Of a stretch of 64,000 nt of DNA, positions 56,358 through 64,000 are shown piece after piece. The stretch is taken from assembly GCF_947259025.1 (NCBI RefSeq), contig NZ_CAMYKO010000004.1:62001-126000 (forward strand), in the 5' to 3' direction. The notes beneath the pieces were generated by a model that saw nothing but the letters and a program-made list of their open reading frames with translations, was not told the DNA's origin and searched no databases. The position numbers and the translations under genes are program-made. This DNA is from an uncultured Methylophaga sp. (lineage in GTDB: Bacteria; Pseudomonadota; Gammaproteobacteria; Nitrosococcales; Methylophagaceae). Each line of letters starts with the position of its first letter. The stretch's first letter is position 1.

Positions 56358-58973
56358 GTGGATCGGGTTCAGGCGCACCGTTTTTTCCAGGCGCATAACC
56401 ATGAACGCATCCACCGCCTGCTGCAACTCGCCCCCCCACGGCACAGCCTGCTCCTGGAGCTGCTGCCGTTTCTGTTTCATATCAATGCCAAAGTCCTGCC
56501 GGGCTATGTCAATGATGACACCCCGGCCGGGCTGATTGACTACCGGCCGGACAAACTGATTGTTGATCGTGCCCAGCAGCTGGAAAAAAGTTTCCGTTAC
56601 CGGCGCCGGGCGCTGCGCAGCTATCCGCTGCAGGGCCTGTATTTAATCAACCCTCACGGACTGCTCAGTTACCCGCAACAAGCCCAATTCGAGTTATGGT
56701 TGCTCCACAGCCAGCGCGTCAATACCGAGCAAAAAAGCCTGCTCGAGGAAAAACTAAAGCGGATCTGCGACTGGGCTGGCAAGTCTGGACTGCGCTTGCA
56801 GCCACGCTTGCTGTCCAGCGAAGATCTTTCTATGGGCAAACTCAGCCACTGGGATCGCGATCAGTTCTACAGCAGCGGCCTGGTGCTGGCCGGCAGCCAA
56901 CCCTACTGGTGGTTTACCAGTCCCGATGAAGACAGGCATTACGCCGACAGCATCGCTGAGCTGCAGGCACAGCGCATGCTGAACCAGGTCAGCCTGGTGG
57001 ATTTCGGTGAGGTGACTGAATTTGAGAGCGGGCCTGTATTCCAGCAAGCGTTGGCAGCACTGGATCACAGTCTGGATCATGGCAATCAGCTTCTCAACTT
57101 GCATTATCTAGATGCCTGCCTGCAACAGCCGGCAGCGATGTCCTTGGCACCTCGCCTCAAACAGCAGATCTACCTCCAGCAAACTGAGACCGCCGCCCTC
57201 GACCCACAGTATCTTCGATTGTTGCAACTGGAGGATATCCAGCCCGCACAAGCGCTGCGCGAGGCGTTCTACCGGCAAAGCCAGGAAAAACTCAGCAAAA
57301 CGGTGCGTCAGGCCCTGTTGCCCTGGCGTCGCAGCTTTATTGCCAAACTGGCCGAATACTGGCACTGGGATGCCGACTTTCTGCAACAACGCGATGAGGA
57401 GTCGGCCAGCCTATCTTTCCGCCGTCAGCAATTCCAGTTACAGGGACAATCCGCTAAGGCCCTGCTGCAACGCCTGCAACAATGGGGGCAGCAACACCAT
57501 GCACCGGAAACGCTGACATCGCTTCGGCGCAAACATCGGCTGCGCCATGAGCCGGCGCTGGATCAGGTGGCATGCCTGCCGCTGGCAATGCGTCCCGACA
57601 GTAATGATGATCGGCTCTACCTGACCCGTTTCAATGACAGCCAGACCTGGTATTTGAGTCGACAAGCCCTCAATAATCCGCGCGGCAATACGCTTTTTCA
57701 GCATGACAGCCTGTTGCAGGTTTTAGCTTTTGCGATAGCCAACCGTCTGCTGAGTCGCAGCAACTGGCTCAGCGTGAATGATCAGCAACAAACCATCCGT
57801 AGCGCCGATGTGCTGACACTGAGTCAGCAACTGTTAAAAACGCCACTTGCCGAGGGTGATCTGGTCAGTGATGCGTCGACGCTGGCGGCCCCCGAAACTT
57901 TTCATCAAGTCTGGTTGTTTATCAACCTGGCACAGCAACCCGAAGACAAACTGGCACGGCAGGGGCTGCAACTGTCCAGCAAGCTCAATGATCCGCTTAA
58001 TTACAGCTCCAGTCAGCAGAGCCTGGTGTTATCAATAGACGGCCTGGTTCAATCCAGCTTCGGCTTGTTTTACAGCTTCCAGTTCCAGGGTGATGCGGTC
58101 GTGCCGGAAACCCTGAGATACCTGTTGTCCTGGCCCCCGTCAGCACAGGCCGCAGTGAAAAGCTGGTGTCCCACTGCGATTTTTGGCCAGGCCATCAGCC
58201 AGCGCCTGGATGATCTGCTCGGCGAGCTGTTCTCTGTCTATCATCGCCACACTGAACAGGGTCGCTTTCTACTCGATATTGCCGGTCAGCCCTACCAGCT
58301 CAATTGGCAACAGCAGCAAGTCAGCTTTGAACCCAGTCCACGTGCCAGCGATATCTGGCCGGCGCTAGCCAATCAGCGCAGAAGCTTTTCTGCACTGTGG
58401 CTGGACCAAAAACTGGATAAAACAGGGCTGCTCAAGACAATACTGCCCTATCAGACCCCCCGCAGCGTGAGCGTCTTTGTTCTGAGTGAAGCGCGCTGGA
58501 TAAGTTGTTATTTCATCGATGAATTCGGCAACCTGCTACATCAGCAGATTGAGGATTTGAACGAATCCATTTTACTGAGTCACTGGCAGGCTTTTTTGTC
58601 GTCGGTCAAACACGGTAATCAACTGCAGCAATTGCGCTTTTACCGGCTCCAACAGCGACAAACTGGGTGGCAAGTCACGCCTTTGGCTTTGCCACAGCAT
58701 GACAGGGGTTATCTGCCTGTCAGAATCACACAGAGCAGTACCGCCGGGGATGCCAACTGCACCCTGCGCTGCGGCCAGCATCAGTTTGACGGCCGGGCTG
58801 ATGACCCAGCACTTTTCGCGCCGGTACAAACACTGGTTCAAAATCTGCCGCATAATTATCCGGTACTGATCAGCCAACTGCAGTTTGCCGATGAGGCTTA
58901 TCATCCGGCCGCCGTCTACATCGAACATAAACTACGCCTGCAACACAGGTTAAATGAGCAAACTGCGAGCTAG
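56358..58973 (+). CDS. Class I adenylate cyclase (CyaA)-like protein lacking the catalytic motif
   Basis: The 871-residue protein aligns by eye with E. coli CyaA (848 residues) along its length. LPFLFHINAKVLPGYVNDDTP matches CyaA LLHYHHPLMPGYLDGNVP. DQFYSSGLVLAGSQPYWWF matches its DEFYRTAVRLAGKRILWNM region. REAFYRQSQEKLSK and WRRSFIAKLAEYWHWD match RRCFYLKVCEKLSR and WRRAVLTQLVSEWGWD. The nucleotidyltransferase motif of CyaA (GSTSSVGQ then SDLDIWVC) is replaced by NPHGLLSY and AQFELWLL at residues 98-116, losing the G-S pair and both aspartates. The start is a GTG. It probably does not make cAMP; it may be a regulatory pseudoenzyme. It lies between purH and argC. Confidence 0.8.
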   Translation: MDRVQAHRFFQAHNHERIHRLLQLAPPRHSLLLELLPFLFHINAKVLPGYVNDDTPAGLIDYRPDKLIVDRAQQLEKSFRYRRRALRSYPLQGLYLINPHGLLSYPQQAQFELWLLHSQRVNTEQKSLLEEKLKRICDWAGKSGLRLQPRLLSSEDLSMGKLSHWDRDQFYSSGLVLAGSQPYWWFTSPDEDRHYADSIAELQAQRMLNQVSLVDFGEVTEFESGPVFQQALAALDHSLDHGNQLLNLHYLDACLQQPAAMSLAPRLKQQIYLQQTETAALDPQYLRLLQLEDIQPAQALREAFYRQSQEKLSKTVRQALLPWRRSFIAKLAEYWHWDADFLQQRDEESASLSFRRQQFQLQGQSAKALLQRLQQWGQQHHAPETLTSLRRKHRLRHEPALDQVACLPLAMRPDSNDDRLYLTRFNDSQTWYLSRQALNNPRGNTLFQHDSLLQVLAFAIANRLLSRSNWLSVNDQQQTIRSADVLTLSQQLLKTPLAEGDLVSDASTLAAPETFHQVWLFINLAQQPEDKLARQGLQLSSKLNDPLNYSSSQQSLVLSIDGLVQSSFGLFYSFQFQGDAVVPETLRYLLSWPPSAQAAVKSWCPTAIFGQAISQRLDDLLGELFSVYHRHTEQGRFLLDIAGQPYQLNWQQQQVSFEPSPRASDIWPALANQRRSFSALWLDQKLDKTGLLKTILPYQTPRSVSVFVLSEARWISCYFIDEFGNLLHQQIEDLNESILLSHWQAFLSSVKHGNQLQQLRFYRLQQRQTGWQVTPLALPQHDRGYLPVRITQSSTAGDANCTLRCGQHQFDGRADDPALFAPVQTLVQNLPHNYPVLISQLQFADEAYHPAAVYIEHKLRLQHRLNEQTAS

Positions 58974-59001
58974 GCCTGTCTGCAGACCGCTTTAATTTGG
59001 G

Positions 59002-59007
59002 TATACT
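59002..59007 (+). promoter_or_regulatory. Candidate -10 element ahead of argC
   Basis: TATACT lies 32 bases before the argC ATG. The -35 region is a poor match, so the promoter call is weak. Confidence 0.35.
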
Positions 59008-59038
59008 GTAGGATTTATATCCAAGCTCAGAGCAAAGC

Positions 59039-60067
59039 ATGATCAAAGTCGGAATTGTAGGGGGCACCGGATACACCGGCGTCGAGTTATTGCGGTTACT
59101 GGCCGGCCATCCTGATGTGTCTCTGGAAGTTATCACCTCGCGCAGTGAAGCGGGACTGGCAGTCAGCGACCTGTTTCCCAACCTGCGTGGTCACGTCGAT
59201 CTGAAATTCAGTGAGCCCGATCCCGATGTGCTGGCGCAATGTGATGTAGTGTTCTTTGCTACCCCGCATACCGTCGCCATGGCGCTGGTGCCGGAGCTGA
59301 TTAAACGCGGAACCCGCGTTATTGATTTGTCGGCCGACTTCCGACTCAAGGATCAGGCAGTCTGGGAGCATTGGTACAACACCCCGCATACCTGTCCGGA
59401 ACTGTTTGATATCGCCGTCTACGGCCTGCCGGAAATCAACCGCGAGGCTATCCGCGATGCCCAGTTAGTCGCTGTCCCCGGCTGCTACCCGACCGCGATT
59501 GAACTGGGTTTTATGCCGCTTTTGCAGGCAGGCCTGGTTGATTCCGGTCACCTGATTGCCAACGCCACCACCGGAGTCAGCGGTGCCGGACGTAAAGCCG
59601 CCATTCCCATGCTGCTGGCAGAAACCAGCGGCAGTTTCAAATCTTATGGTGTCAGCGGCCACCGTCACCTGCCGGAAATCCGCGAGAAGTTATCCGAATA
59701 CAGCCAGCAAAAGGTTGATCTGACCTTTATTCCCCATCTGGCGCCGATGGTGCGCGGAATTCACGCCACGCTATACGCTCGACTCACCCAGCAGGCTGAT
59801 CTGCAGGCCCGGTTTGAAGCCCATTTTCAGGATGAGCCTTTTGTTGATGTGATGCCTGCCGGTGCCATGCCTGAAACCCGCAGTGTGGCGGGATCCAATG
59901 TCTGCCGCATAGCGGTGCATCAGCCGCAGGACAGCGATACCGTAGTGGTGCTGTCAGTGATTGATAACCTGGTTAAGGGTGCCTCAGGACAGGCTATCCA
60001 CAATATGAACCTGATGTTCGGTCTGGAGGAGACCAGCGGCATTAACGTCATCGCGACCATGCCCTGA
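59039..60067 (+). CDS. argC: N-acetyl-gamma-glutamyl-phosphate reductase
   Basis: ArgC reduces N-acetylglutamyl phosphate in arginine synthesis. The 342-residue protein has the NAD(P)-binding [18 protein letters not shown], the catalytic cysteine in [12 protein letters not shown], and [16 protein letters not shown]. Its stop overlaps the next start by one base (TGATG), so the three genes argC, the DUF6776 gene and bactofilin are probably co-transcribed. The same order occurs in Pseudomonas. Confidence 0.97.
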   Translation: MIKVGIVGGTGYTGVELLRLLAGHPDVSLEVITSRSEAGLAVSDLFPNLRGHVDLKFSEPDPDVLAQCDVVFFATPHTVAMALVPELIKRGTRVIDLSADFRLKDQAVWEHWYNTPHTCPELFDIAVYGLPEINREAIRDAQLVAVPGCYPTAIELGFMPLLQAGLVDSGHLIANATTGVSGAGRKAAIPMLLAETSGSFKSYGVSGHRHLPEIREKLSEYSQQKVDLTFIPHLAPMVRGIHATLYARLTQQADLQARFEAHFQDEPFVDVMPAGAMPETRSVAGSNVCRIAVHQPQDSDTVVVLSVIDNLVKGASGQAIHNMNLMFGLEETSGINVIATMP

Positions 60068-60765
60068 TGCTGGACCGGCCTTATATTATTCATCACCGCC
60101 GGCCGTATCGCTGTCTGCTAGTGATTCTGCTCAGCCTGGCACTGGGCGTGGTAGCGGTCTGGTACTGGGGTCAGCAGTGGCGCGCGCAGCAACTGGAAAA
60201 ATTGACCGCATTACAGGCCCAGCATCAGCAGTTGCTGCAGGAGAACCAACGTCTGAGCGAACAGAACCTGGCCCTGAGTACGCAAGTTGAGGACAACAAA
60301 CAAAGGGATGCCATGCGTGAAGCTACCGATTCGCAACTGGAAGCCGAATTGCAGGCCATGCAGGAGCAAGTGATTGCACTCAATAAAGAATTGCTGTTCT
60401 ACCAGAATATTACCCAGGGCAATGCCAGCAGCAAATTGCAGGTTCGTGAACTACTTCTGAGACCGGCAGACGCCGATCCGTCAGCCTTTCTCTACAGAAT
60501 TGTTTTAACTCAGGGTAAACGCATTACCAAGCCGATTGCCGGCGAAGTGCTGCTGACTCTTAACCTCAAAGGTGACGGCGAAGCCCACTCACGCCTGCTT
60601 GAAAAACATGATTTGAGCATCCGTCACGTACAAGTGCTTGAGGGCACGGTAAAATTAACAGAGAATGAACAAGCAGAGAGTTTACGGGTTCTGTTGCGAC
60701 AGGAAGATAAAACCCTGATAGACAAAACATTTGAGTGGGAAGTGACGCCATCTCCCGCACCATGA
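60067..60765 (+). CDS. DUF6776-type coiled-coil membrane protein
   Basis: The 232-residue protein has one N-terminal membrane helix (CLLVILLSLALGVVAVWYW), a long coiled coil rich in Gln and Glu (about residues 38-115), and a C-terminal domain of about 100 residues predicted to be beta-rich. Its position between argC and a bactofilin gene matches the conserved DUF6776 protein of gammaproteobacteria. Function is unknown; linkage with bactofilin suggests a role in cell-envelope organisation. Confidence 0.78.
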   Translation: MLDRPYIIHHRRPYRCLLVILLSLALGVVAVWYWGQQWRAQQLEKLTALQAQHQQLLQENQRLSEQNLALSTQVEDNKQRDAMREATDSQLEAELQAMQEQVIALNKELLFYQNITQGNASSKLQVRELLLRPADADPSAFLYRIVLTQGKRITKPIAGEVLLTLNLKGDGEAHSRLLEKHDLSIRHVQVLEGTVKLTENEQAESLRVLLRQEDKTLIDKTFEWEVTPSPAP

Positions 60766-60773
60766 GGTAAACC

Positions 60774-61226
60774 ATGTTCAAGAAAGACAAACCCAAGAAA
60801 AAGAAATCCGTTAACCGTATCGACACGCTGATCGGGCGCCACACCCATATCAAGGGTGATGTCAGTTTCAGTGGCGGCTTACGGGTTGATGGCAGTGTTG
60901 AAGGCAATATCAACGCCACAGGTGATGACAACTCGGTGCTGACATTGAGTGATCATGGCCGTATTGATGGTGAGGTGCGTGTGCCCAATGTCATTATCAA
61001 CGGTGAAGTGAACGGTAATGTGTATGCGTCTCAGCATGTCGAACTCGCGCCCAAGGCGCGCATCAATGGTAATCTATATTACCGCATGCTGGAAATGGCG
61101 ATGGGAAGTGAAGTGAACGGTCACTTAATCCGCGCCCAGCAGGAGGACGAGAATATCCTCCAGGTTGAACACGAAGTGTTTGATGATGATGCTCAATTTC
61201 ACCTGGAACAGAAAGCCTCATCGTGA
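60774..61226 (+). CDS. Bactofilin (polymer-forming cytoskeletal protein)
   Basis: The 150-residue protein has a basic N-terminus (KKDKPKKKKS) and a central right-handed beta-helix region with repeating hydrophobic turns, from THIKGDVSFSGGLRVDGSVEG to GRIDGEVRVPNVIINGEVNG and KARINGNLYYRMLEM. Disordered acidic C-terminal residues follow. Bactofilins polymerise without nucleotide and help position envelope machinery. It lies eight bases after the DUF6776 gene. Confidence 0.9.
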   Translation: MFKKDKPKKKKSVNRIDTLIGRHTHIKGDVSFSGGLRVDGSVEGNINATGDDNSVLTLSDHGRIDGEVRVPNVIINGEVNGNVYASQHVELAPKARINGNLYYRMLEMAMGSEVNGHLIRAQQEDENILQVEHEVFDDDAQFHLEQKASS

Positions 61227-61240
61227 ACTTTCAGAGGCTA

Positions 61241-61272
61241 AATCTTGACTATTTTAGTCAGAATTGGATAAT
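61241..61272 (+). promoter_or_regulatory. erpA promoter with a probable type 1 IscR site
   Basis: TTGACT (61245-61250) and GATAAT (61267-61272) are 16 bases apart. Overlapping the -35 and spacer, 61241-61265 matches the type 1 IscR consensus closely: the core TTGACTATTTTAGTCAG fits YYGACTRWWWYAGTCRR at every position. This is the usual layout for repression by the [2Fe-2S] form of IscR. Confidence 0.75.
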
Positions 61273-61308
61273 AATTGACCAGTCAACACGAAATCTTTGG
61301 AGTTACCT

Positions 61309-61653
61309 ATGACCAGCGAAATGCCCAGCCCGATTCTTTTCACCGAGGCAGCGGCAGCGAAAGTCAGCGATTTGATCGCTGAAGAAGGCAATGATGAACT
61401 GAAACTGCGCGTCTTCATTACCGGCGGCGGCTGCTCCGGTTTCCAGTATGGATTCACCTTTGAAGAAGATATCAGTGATGATGACACCAAAGTCGTCAAA
61501 GATGGTGTCACCCTGCTGATCGATCCTGCCAGTTACCAGTACCTGGTCGGCGCGGAAATTGATTTCACCGATGGCATTGAAGGTTCACAGTTTGTGATCC
61601 GCAATCCGAACGCCACCACCACCTGTGGTTGTGGTTCGTCGTTCTCACCTTAA
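61309..61653 (+). CDS. erpA: Iron-sulfur cluster insertion protein ErpA
   Basis: ErpA is an A-type carrier that delivers iron-sulfur clusters to apo-enzymes such as IspG. The 114-residue protein has the three cluster cysteines, one in [11 protein letters not shown] and two in [10 protein letters not shown] at the C-terminus. The ATG at 61309 follows GGAG; an upstream in-frame ATG is not supported. It has a separate promoter with a probable IscR site and a terminator behind it, so it is probably monocistronic. Confidence 0.96.
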   Translation: MTSEMPSPILFTEAAAAKVSDLIAEEGNDELKLRVFITGGGCSGFQYGFTFEEDISDDDTKVVKDGVTLLIDPASYQYLVGAEIDFTDGIEGSQFVIRNPNATTTCGCGSSFSP

Positions 61654-61672
61654 GACGCCATTGAACCAACAC

Positions 61673-61705
61673 AAACCGGTGCGGCGCTGCCCCACCGGTT
61701 TTTTT
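61673..61705 (+). terminator. Rho-independent terminator after erpA
   Basis: AAACCGGTG (61673-61681) and CACCGGTTT (61693-61701) form a nine-pair stem, followed by four further T residues. Confidence 0.88.
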
Positions 61706-61779
61706 ATGCGCGTTTTTCGCAGTCATTGTCTGCCACCGTAGGCTTGGTTATGCTTGAGACGACTGAGAAGGAGTAAAGC

Positions 61780-63051
61780 ATGTTTTCCAAATGGCAGTGG
61801 TTGCTGACCCAACTGACCCGTACCCTGTGGCTGCGTGCTTCTCTGTTTGCTCTGCTCGCTGTAACCACAGCATTAATCGCGATCCCGGTCGAGCGCTTTA
61901 TAACCGAGCCGTTTCCCTACAGCATCGGTGCCGAGTCAGTCGGCGATATCCTCAATATTCTGGCCTCCAGCATGCTGGCAGTGACCACCTTCTCTCTCAG
62001 CGTAATGGTCTCGGCCTACACCGCCGCCAGCTCCGGCGCCACGCCGCGGGCAACCCAACTGGTGCGTCAGGATTCCACTACCCAGAATGTGCTGGCAACT
62101 TTTATCGGCTCCTTCCTGTTCAGTCTGGTCGGTATCATTGCACTGAGCACCGGCGTCTATGGGGATAACGGCCGCTTGATCCTGTTTGTGGTGACCATCG
62201 GTATTATCGTTCTTATTGTTGTCACCATACTGCGCTGGATTGAGCACCTGTCACGGCTGGGACGGCTGGGTGAAACCACCAACCGGGTGGAACAGGTGGC
62301 CAGTCAGGCCGTACAGCAGCGGATTGATTATCCTTGCCTCGGTGCGCGCCGACTGGACTGGGATAATATGCCCGCCTATCTTGAGAACGCGATTTATCCC
62401 GACAATACCGGTTATATTCAGCATATCGATATCGGCAAGCTCAACCGCTGTGCCGAGCAGGCTGAAGCCGAAATCACCGTGTTAGCCGAGCCCGGCCAGT
62501 TTATCCACCCGGCCGAAGCCGCTGTCTGCTTCAGTGGTGAACTGACTGATGAGCTAGAAAACACGATTCGCTCTGCGTTCACGGTCGGTAATGAACGCTC
62601 TTTCGACCAGGATCCGCGTTTTGGACTGTCAGTGCTGGCTGAAATTGCCTCGCGGGCTTTATCACCTGCAGTCAATGATCCCGGTACAGCGATTGATATT
62701 GTCAGCCGTGCGGTGCGGATCCTGGAACCCTGGCGAGAGCACCTCTCCATCGATGACAGTCATGAAGACATTATTTACCCGCATGTTCGGATTGCCGAAA
62801 TCAAACTGGAGGATCTGTTTGACGATGTGTTTCTGCCGATAGCACGTGATGGTGCAGCACTGATAGAAATTCAGCTGCGCCTGCAAAAATCACTACTGGC
62901 ACTCAAGCAGCTTTGCCCCCAGTGTTTTGCCGAGCAAGTAGAACGTCACTCTGAAATGGCTTTCGAGCGTGCCCGCCATGCGCTGACCCTGGAAGCCGAT
63001 CAGCAGCGCCTGCGGCGGATCGTCGATCAAATCCAGTCCTGTCTGAATTAA
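61780..63051 (+). CDS. DUF2254-family membrane protein
   Basis: The 423-residue protein has four N-terminal membrane segments (residues about 17-38, 58-84, 104-126 and 131-150) with TTFSLSVMVSAYTAASSGATPR between them. A large soluble domain follows with LEPWREHLSIDDSHEDI and a helical end. This is the DUF2254 pattern. Members are widespread and uncharacterised. Start choice is supported by AAGGAG eight bases before the ATG. No operon link to either neighbour is evident. Confidence 0.85.
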   Translation: MFSKWQWLLTQLTRTLWLRASLFALLAVTTALIAIPVERFITEPFPYSIGAESVGDILNILASSMLAVTTFSLSVMVSAYTAASSGATPRATQLVRQDSTTQNVLATFIGSFLFSLVGIIALSTGVYGDNGRLILFVVTIGIIVLIVVTILRWIEHLSRLGRLGETTNRVEQVASQAVQQRIDYPCLGARRLDWDNMPAYLENAIYPDNTGYIQHIDIGKLNRCAEQAEAEITVLAEPGQFIHPAEAAVCFSGELTDELENTIRSAFTVGNERSFDQDPRFGLSVLAEIASRALSPAVNDPGTAIDIVSRAVRILEPWREHLSIDDSHEDIIYPHVRIAEIKLEDLFDDVFLPIARDGAALIEIQLRLQKSLLALKQLCPQCFAEQVERHSEMAFERARHALTLEADQQRLRRIVDQIQSCLN

Positions 63052-63063
63052 AAATTTAGTCTG

Positions 63064-63092
63064 TTTACAGCACATACCGATCGGTATATCAT
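63064..63092 (+). promoter_or_regulatory. Promoter of the TetR-type regulator and efflux genes
   Basis: TTTACA (63064-63069) and TATCAT (63087-63092) are 17 bases apart. Two palindromes overlap the promoter (see the next entries), as expected for autorepression. Confidence 0.6.
63074..63087. promoter_or_regulatory. Palindrome ATACCGATCGGTAT in the tetR promoter spacer
   Basis: This 14-base perfect palindrome fills most of the space between -35 and -10. TetR-family operators often have ACCGNNCGGT cores. Confidence 0.6.
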
Positions 63093-63110
63093 GAATGAAC
63101 GTTCATTCAT
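63091..63110. promoter_or_regulatory. Perfect 20-bp palindrome downstream of the -10
   Basis: ATGAATGAACGTTCATTCAT is its own reverse complement over 20 bases. It overlaps the -10 end and the likely transcription start, 16 bases before the tetR ATG. It resembles operators of AcrR/NemR-like regulators. Confidence 0.7.
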
Positions 63111-63125
63111 AACTCAGGTAACACC

Positions 63126-63725
63126 ATGGCTCAAACCGCCGCCACCGATAAAAAACAACGCATTCTTGAGGCCACCTTACAGCTTCTGGCCCGCTGCGGT
63201 TTTCATGGGTTTTCGATGAAACAGTTGGCCACAGAAGCCGGGGTCGCCACCGGCACCATTTATCTGTATTTCCGCGATCGCGAGGCGCTGATCGCCGAGC
63301 TTCACAGCATTATTATCAGCGCCTTTGCCGAGGCGGCGTTTGCCGATTTTAATGCGCAGCGTCCACTGAAACAGCAATACCAGCGGATCTGCGCCAACAT
63401 CTGGCAGTTCTGCATTGAAAACCGCTCTGTCACGTTGAGCAAGGCACAGTTTGATCACCTGCCCACAGATGTATTGCGCAGCCAGCGCAGCGATGCCTGG
63501 CAGCAGTTTCAACCGCTGCGTGACTTGTTTCAGCAGGGCCGCGACAACGGCCAGATCAAAAACCTGCCTGATGATGTTTTGGGCAGCCTGAGTTTTGAAC
63601 CCTATATGTACATGGCCAGTCAGCAATTACTGGATGTCATTAATGTCGATCAGACACAGCTTCAGCAAATCATGGATGCATCCTGGGATGCTATTGCCAC
63701 AGAAACCGGACAGGCCGCGGGGTAG
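63126..63725 (+). CDS. TetR/AcrR-family transcriptional regulator
   Basis: The 199-residue protein has an N-terminal helix-turn-helix (RILEATLQLLARCGFHGFSMKQLATEAGVATGTIYLYFRDREAL) of the TetR type, with the ligand domain after it. It sits nine bases upstream of an RND adaptor gene on the same strand, like many local repressors of efflux pumps. The promoter ahead of it contains two palindromes. The ligand is unknown. Confidence 0.92.
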   Translation: MAQTAATDKKQRILEATLQLLARCGFHGFSMKQLATEAGVATGTIYLYFRDREALIAELHSIIISAFAEAAFADFNAQRPLKQQYQRICANIWQFCIENRSVTLSKAQFDHLPTDVLRSQRSDAWQQFQPLRDLFQQGRDNGQIKNLPDDVLGSLSFEPYMYMASQQLLDVINVDQTQLQQIMDASWDAIATETGQAAG

Positions 63726-63734
63726 GAGTAAATG

Positions 63735-64000
63735 ATGAAACAATTAATTCAATGGCCCCTGCTGGGCTTGTTGCTGCTGGGCCTTGCCGCCTGCCAGCAG
63801 GAAGAGGCTTCACCGTCTGCCAATGCACAGACGCCCGCTGCCACACCGGTCAATGTGGTCACGCTGAAAGCTCAAGCTGTGACCCTGACCCGCTCTTTAC
63901 CGGCCCGGACCGTAGCGCTGCGCAAGGCCGAGGTGCGGCCACAGGTGAACGGTATTATTGAAAAACGCTTATTTGAGGAAGGCGCTCAGGTGGAAGCCGA
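63735..64000 (+). CDS. RND efflux periplasmic adaptor (AcrA/MexA-like), N-terminal part
   Basis: Only the first 88 residues are inside the window; the frame is open at the right edge. It begins MKQLIQWPLLGLLLLGLAACQ, with a lipobox LAAC, then an Ala-Pro-rich stretch and VNVVTLKAQAVTLTRSLPARTVALRKAEVRPQVNGIIEKRLFEEGAQVEA, the first beta-barrel and lipoyl region of the family. An ATG three bases upstream (63732) is an alternative, but the AGGAG spacing favours 63735. It should form a tripartite pump with an RND transporter encoded further right, controlled by the adjacent TetR. Confidence 0.9.
   Translation, partial: MKQLIQWPLLGLLLLGLAACQQEEASPSANAQTPAATPVNVVTLKAQAVTLTRSLPARTVALRKAEVRPQVNGIIEKRLFEEGAQVEA

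Noticed and set aside
56358-58973. Functional adenylate cyclase CyaA
   Set aside because: The glycine-serine and Asp-x-Asp catalytic elements are replaced, although the rest of the protein resembles the family.

Overview
The window is a gene-dense stretch of a bacterial chromosome, most likely from a methylotrophic or methanotrophic gammaproteobacterium. Formaldehyde-activating enzyme (fae) and a block of archaeal-type C1-cofactor genes open the window. The rest has gammaproteobacterial gene order: pilMNOPQ-aroKB-damX opposite mrcA, miaB-ybeZ-ybeY-corC-lnt, accBC-prmA-dusB-fis-purH, argC-DUF6776-bactofilin-erpA, a Vibrio-like ThyA, and a class I adenylate cyclase homologue. I cannot fix the genus. 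No tRNA, rRNA, CRISPR array, insertion sequence or prophage was seen. No gap between genes exceeds 300 bases; the longest is about 195.

Region 1 (1-6935): C1-cofactor island. A partial CitG-like gene and fae are followed by a convergent HisA-like gene. A tightly overlapping five-gene operon comes next: ATP-grasp ligase, ASKHA-fold MfnF-like protein, PabB, MfnE-like kinase and PLP-dependent decarboxylase. Together they point to synthesis of methanofuran/methylofuran and of the p-aminobenzoate part of tetrahydromethanopterin, the carriers used with Fae for formaldehyde oxidation.

Region 2 (6907-19520): cell envelope and shikimate genes. These are a DamX-like AAA+SPOR protein, aroB, aroK, the type IV pilus assembly operon pilMNOPQ, divergent PBP1A, an M48 lipoprotein protease and ribosomal protein L31.

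Region 3 (19543-35837): housekeeping and metal or redox genes. A long operon runs miaB, ybeZ, ybeY, corC, lnt, trkH and a methyltransferase. Then come radC, a four-gene membrane module (cytochrome b, two small membrane proteins, PepSY protein) resembling the Fpv siderophore-iron reduction system, thyA, a bacterial enhancer-binding protein without the GAFTGA loop, a TauE/SafE-like protein and a divergent TonB-dependent receptor resembling copper receptors.

Region 4 (35889-48144): a complete phosphate block, ppx, phoU, pstB, pstA, pstC, pstS, phoR, phoB and a Pit transporter, with clear Pho boxes in front of pstS and phoB.

Region 5 (48285-64000): dsbD, aroQ, accBC, prmA, dusB, fis, purH, the cyclase-like protein, argC, DUF6776, bactofilin, erpA with a probable IscR site, a DUF2254 membrane protein, and a TetR regulator with paired operators ahead of a truncated RND efflux adaptor.

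The strongest second-look items are the full-length class I adenylate cyclase homologue lacking its catalytic motif, the decarboxylase inside the methylofuran operon, the hairpin burying the fae ribosome binding site, and several perfect palindromes in promoter regions.
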